Positions 62,705 to 64,000 of a stretch of 64,000 bases of DNA are shown piece after piece (position 1 is the stretch's first letter; every line of letters starts with the position of its first letter). Made by a program: the position numbers and the translations under genes. The notes beneath the pieces were generated by a model. It had not been told where the DNA came from. It searched no databases and worked only from the letters and a program-made list of their open reading frames with translations. Source of the stretch: an uncultured Prevotellaceae bacterium (GTDB lineage Bacteria; Bacteroidota; Bacteroidia; Bacteroidales; Bacteroidaceae); contig CADCBZ010000012.1 of NCBI GenBank assembly GCA_902799765.1, positions 124,001 to 188,000 of the forward strand, read 5' to 3'.

Positions 62705-62728
62705 AGTCGCAAAACATAAGTAACTGAT

Positions 62729-63664
62729 ATGAGTAAACGAATAAGATTAACAAATGAAAGGGTCAACAGTTACGGCTTTCGCCTCTTGACCTCAGGTGGT
62801 GATCTGGAGCAGTACCAGAGAAACCCCGTGTTCCTGTATATGCACGAGCGCGGAAAAGTAATAGGTTATTTAAAAGACCTAAAAGTTGAAAATGATGAAG
62901 TTACTGGAGAGCCTGTCTTTGACGAGGCTACAGAACTGAGCCGTCAGTGTAAGAAACAGTTCGAGGTGGGTAGCCTTCGCATGGTGAGTGTTGGTGTTCA
63001 GCCTATAGAGGTCAGCGATGCAAAGGAGCTGCTACTTGAGGGGCAGACTCGCCCTACCGTAACAAAGTGGAAGCTGGTGGAGGTGTCCCTTGTGGATATC
63101 GGAGCCAACGACGATGCTATTGTCATGCAGGATAATGGTATGGTCATAGAATTAGGAAAAGACGGCAACTGCCTGTTGCCATTACTGAGTAATAACCCCA
63201 TCAATCAAACAACAATGGATTTAAAGAAGTTAGCCCTACAGTTGGGCCTGCCTGAGACGGCAGACGAGGCAACCGTTCTCGCGAAGATTGCCGAATTGCA
63301 GAAAGAGGCCGGAGCGTCTGTAACGCTCAAGGCTGAGAATGACAAGCTGAAGCTTGCAGGTATTACAACTCTCGTGGACAAAGCCATCACCGAGAAAAAG
63401 ATCACTGTCGAGAATAAGGAGCACTTCCTTAACCTCGGTAAGACCATCGGTGCTGAGGAACTTGAGAAGACTCTTGCAGCCATGTCGCCCAACGTAAAGC
63501 TGAGCGGTATCATCAACCATCAGGGTGGCAGTCCCGCACAGCAGGGCTCATACACCAAGCTGAGCGAGGTTCCTGAGGCAGAGCTGCTGACAATGCGTCA
63601 GTCAGATCCCGCAACCTACAAGCGTCTGTTCAAGGCCGAGTATGGTTATGAGTGTGAAATCTAA
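62729..63664 (+). CDS. Phage protease/scaffold (Mu gpI-like)
   Basis: The 311-residue protein combines an N-terminal head maturation protease region (about 1-155: YQRNPVFLYMHERGKVIGYL, FEVGSLRMVSVGVQ, LVEVSLVDIGANDDA) with a C-terminal scaffold-like region (about 170-270), rich in charged helices (KLALQLGLPETADEATVLAKI). An in-frame ATG at 63215 (residue 163) could give a separate scaffold, as the gpZ product does in Mu. The end (SEVPEAELLTMRQSDPATYKRL) is typical of scaffold C-termini. It directly precedes the capsid gene. Confidence 0.88.
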   Translation: MSKRIRLTNERVNSYGFRLLTSGGDLEQYQRNPVFLYMHERGKVIGYLKDLKVENDEVTGEPVFDEATELSRQCKKQFEVGSLRMVSVGVQPIEVSDAKELLLEGQTRPTVTKWKLVEVSLVDIGANDDAIVMQDNGMVIELGKDGNCLLPLLSNNPINQTTMDLKKLALQLGLPETADEATVLAKIAELQKEAGASVTLKAENDKLKLAGITTLVDKAITEKKITVENKEHFLNLGKTIGAEELEKTLAAMSPNVKLSGIINHQGGSPAQQGSYTKLSEVPEAELLTMRQSDPATYKRLFKAEYGYECEI

Positions 63665-63688
63665 TGTCAAACCAATAAGAAAACGAAC

Positions 63689-64000
63689 ATGAAAAGATTG
63701 CTTTTTCTGATGTCGGCGGTTTTGATTAACTGCCTGTGCGGTGGCCTGATGGCCTCTGCTGCGGGGTTTAGCCCCATGTCGGGAGCTGTTGGACTGAATG
63801 TCCTTGCGGCAGTTGTTGGCAACGTTGCCCCTGCTGGTTCCCTTTGTGCCGGTGTCTATACTGAGATATGGACTGGTGAGCTCGTAAAACATCTGCGCCG
63901 TGGCCTTGAGGCTACTTGGCTCGATGGTATTCCTGACAACTCAAGCATCGTAGAGAATGACATTATCCATTTGGTAGAGGTCGGTGTGGATCCTGACGTA
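63689..64000 (+). CDS. Major capsid protein, N-terminal part (partial)
   Basis: The frame starts at ATG 63689, 24 nt after the protease stop, and runs off the right edge after 104 codons. The first ~40 residues are strongly hydrophobic (KRLLFLMSAVLINCLCGGLMASAAG, then MSGAVGLNVLAAVVGNVAPAG), like a signal peptide, which is unusual for a capsid. The following part (GVYTEIWTGELVKHLR, WLDGIPDNSSIVENDIIHLVEVGVDPDV) is typical of Mu-like major head proteins of Bacteroidetes phages, as far as I recall. The location behind the protease fits. Confidence 0.75.
   Translation, partial: MKRLLFLMSAVLINCLCGGLMASAAGFSPMSGAVGLNVLAAVVGNVAPAGSLCAGVYTEIWTGELVKHLRRGLEATWLDGIPDNSSIVENDIIHLVEVGVDPDV

Larger units (their letters stand above)
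45900..64000. mobile_element. Mu-like transposable prophage, left part
   Basis: The gene set is that of a Mu-type phage: repressor, DDE transposase, MuB-like ATPase, GemA-like, Gam, gpG-like morphogenesis protein, terminase, DUF935 portal, DUF1320 gp36-like, gpF-like head protein, gpI-like protease and the start of a capsid gene. The left end must lie between the patatin stop (45806) and the first phage gene (46155). The repeated TTTACAT motifs at 45915-46006 suggest the end is just before them, but the exact base cannot be fixed. The right end, tail genes and any host-range module are outside the window. Confidence 0.93.

Noticed and set aside
1..64000. tRNA or rRNA genes
   Set aside because: I saw no cloverleaf with TTCGAATCC-type arm and no rRNA signature on either strand; a dedicated scan would be decisive.

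Overview
The window looks like chromosome of a Bacteroidales bacterium, most likely Prevotella or a close relative. The reasons are the many TTTG-N19/20-TAnnTTTG promoters, the Bacteroidales-type IS66 element, a type IX (Por) sorting domain on a giant secreted protein, a fimbrillin-like protein, and the acyl-ACP thioesterase/ilvC pair. I see no rRNA, tRNA or CRISPR array.

Region 1 (1-28336) is a plus-strand surface-protein operon: the end of a fimbrillin-like protein, a 4057-residue secreted protein built on VYGGGN-type repeats and ending in a T9SS sorting domain, and a second giant (about 5200 residues if read as one gene). The second giant is broken by a frameshift near 14200. It carries three tandem 22-bp palindromic units between its start codon and signal peptide, and contains internal duplications of 0.8 to 2 kb. 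A hairpin terminator follows.

Region 2 (28466-34581) is a nest of mobile DNA. A complete IS66-family element with perfect 8-bp target duplications has its tnpC gene split by a 3484-bp element carrying three overlapping tyrosine-recombinase genes (a RIT, recombinase-in-trio, element). Removing the RIT element between two copies of gcaagatt restores the tnpC frame exactly.

Region 3 (34582-45806) is host housekeeping: acyl-ACP thioesterase, ilvC, a MaoC-like hydratase, a PurF-like amidophosphoribosyltransferase without the N-terminal cysteine, recQ and a damaged recJ on the minus strand, then a C1 cysteine peptidase and an Xaa-Pro aminopeptidase, and a patatin-like lipase. Small deletions relative to the families are apparent in purF and recJ.

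Region 4 (about 45900-64000, running off the window) is the left part of a Mu-like transposable prophage. It starts with repeated TTTACAT motifs in pairs 21 bp apart (a likely transposase-binding end), then a small conserved gene, an iteron-like array, a leftward repressor gene, an operator/early promoter, and an early operon with the DDE transposase, MuB-like ATPase, a second P-loop ATPase, several small genes, a GemA-like protein and Gam. Next come the gpG-like morphogenesis protein and a tail-associated gene. A leftward block then encodes the small and large terminase, gp36-like, portal and gpF-like head proteins. Divergent from it is a rightward protease/scaffold gene and the start of the major capsid gene. 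Between the two convergent blocks lies a candidate small RNA with its own promoter and terminator.
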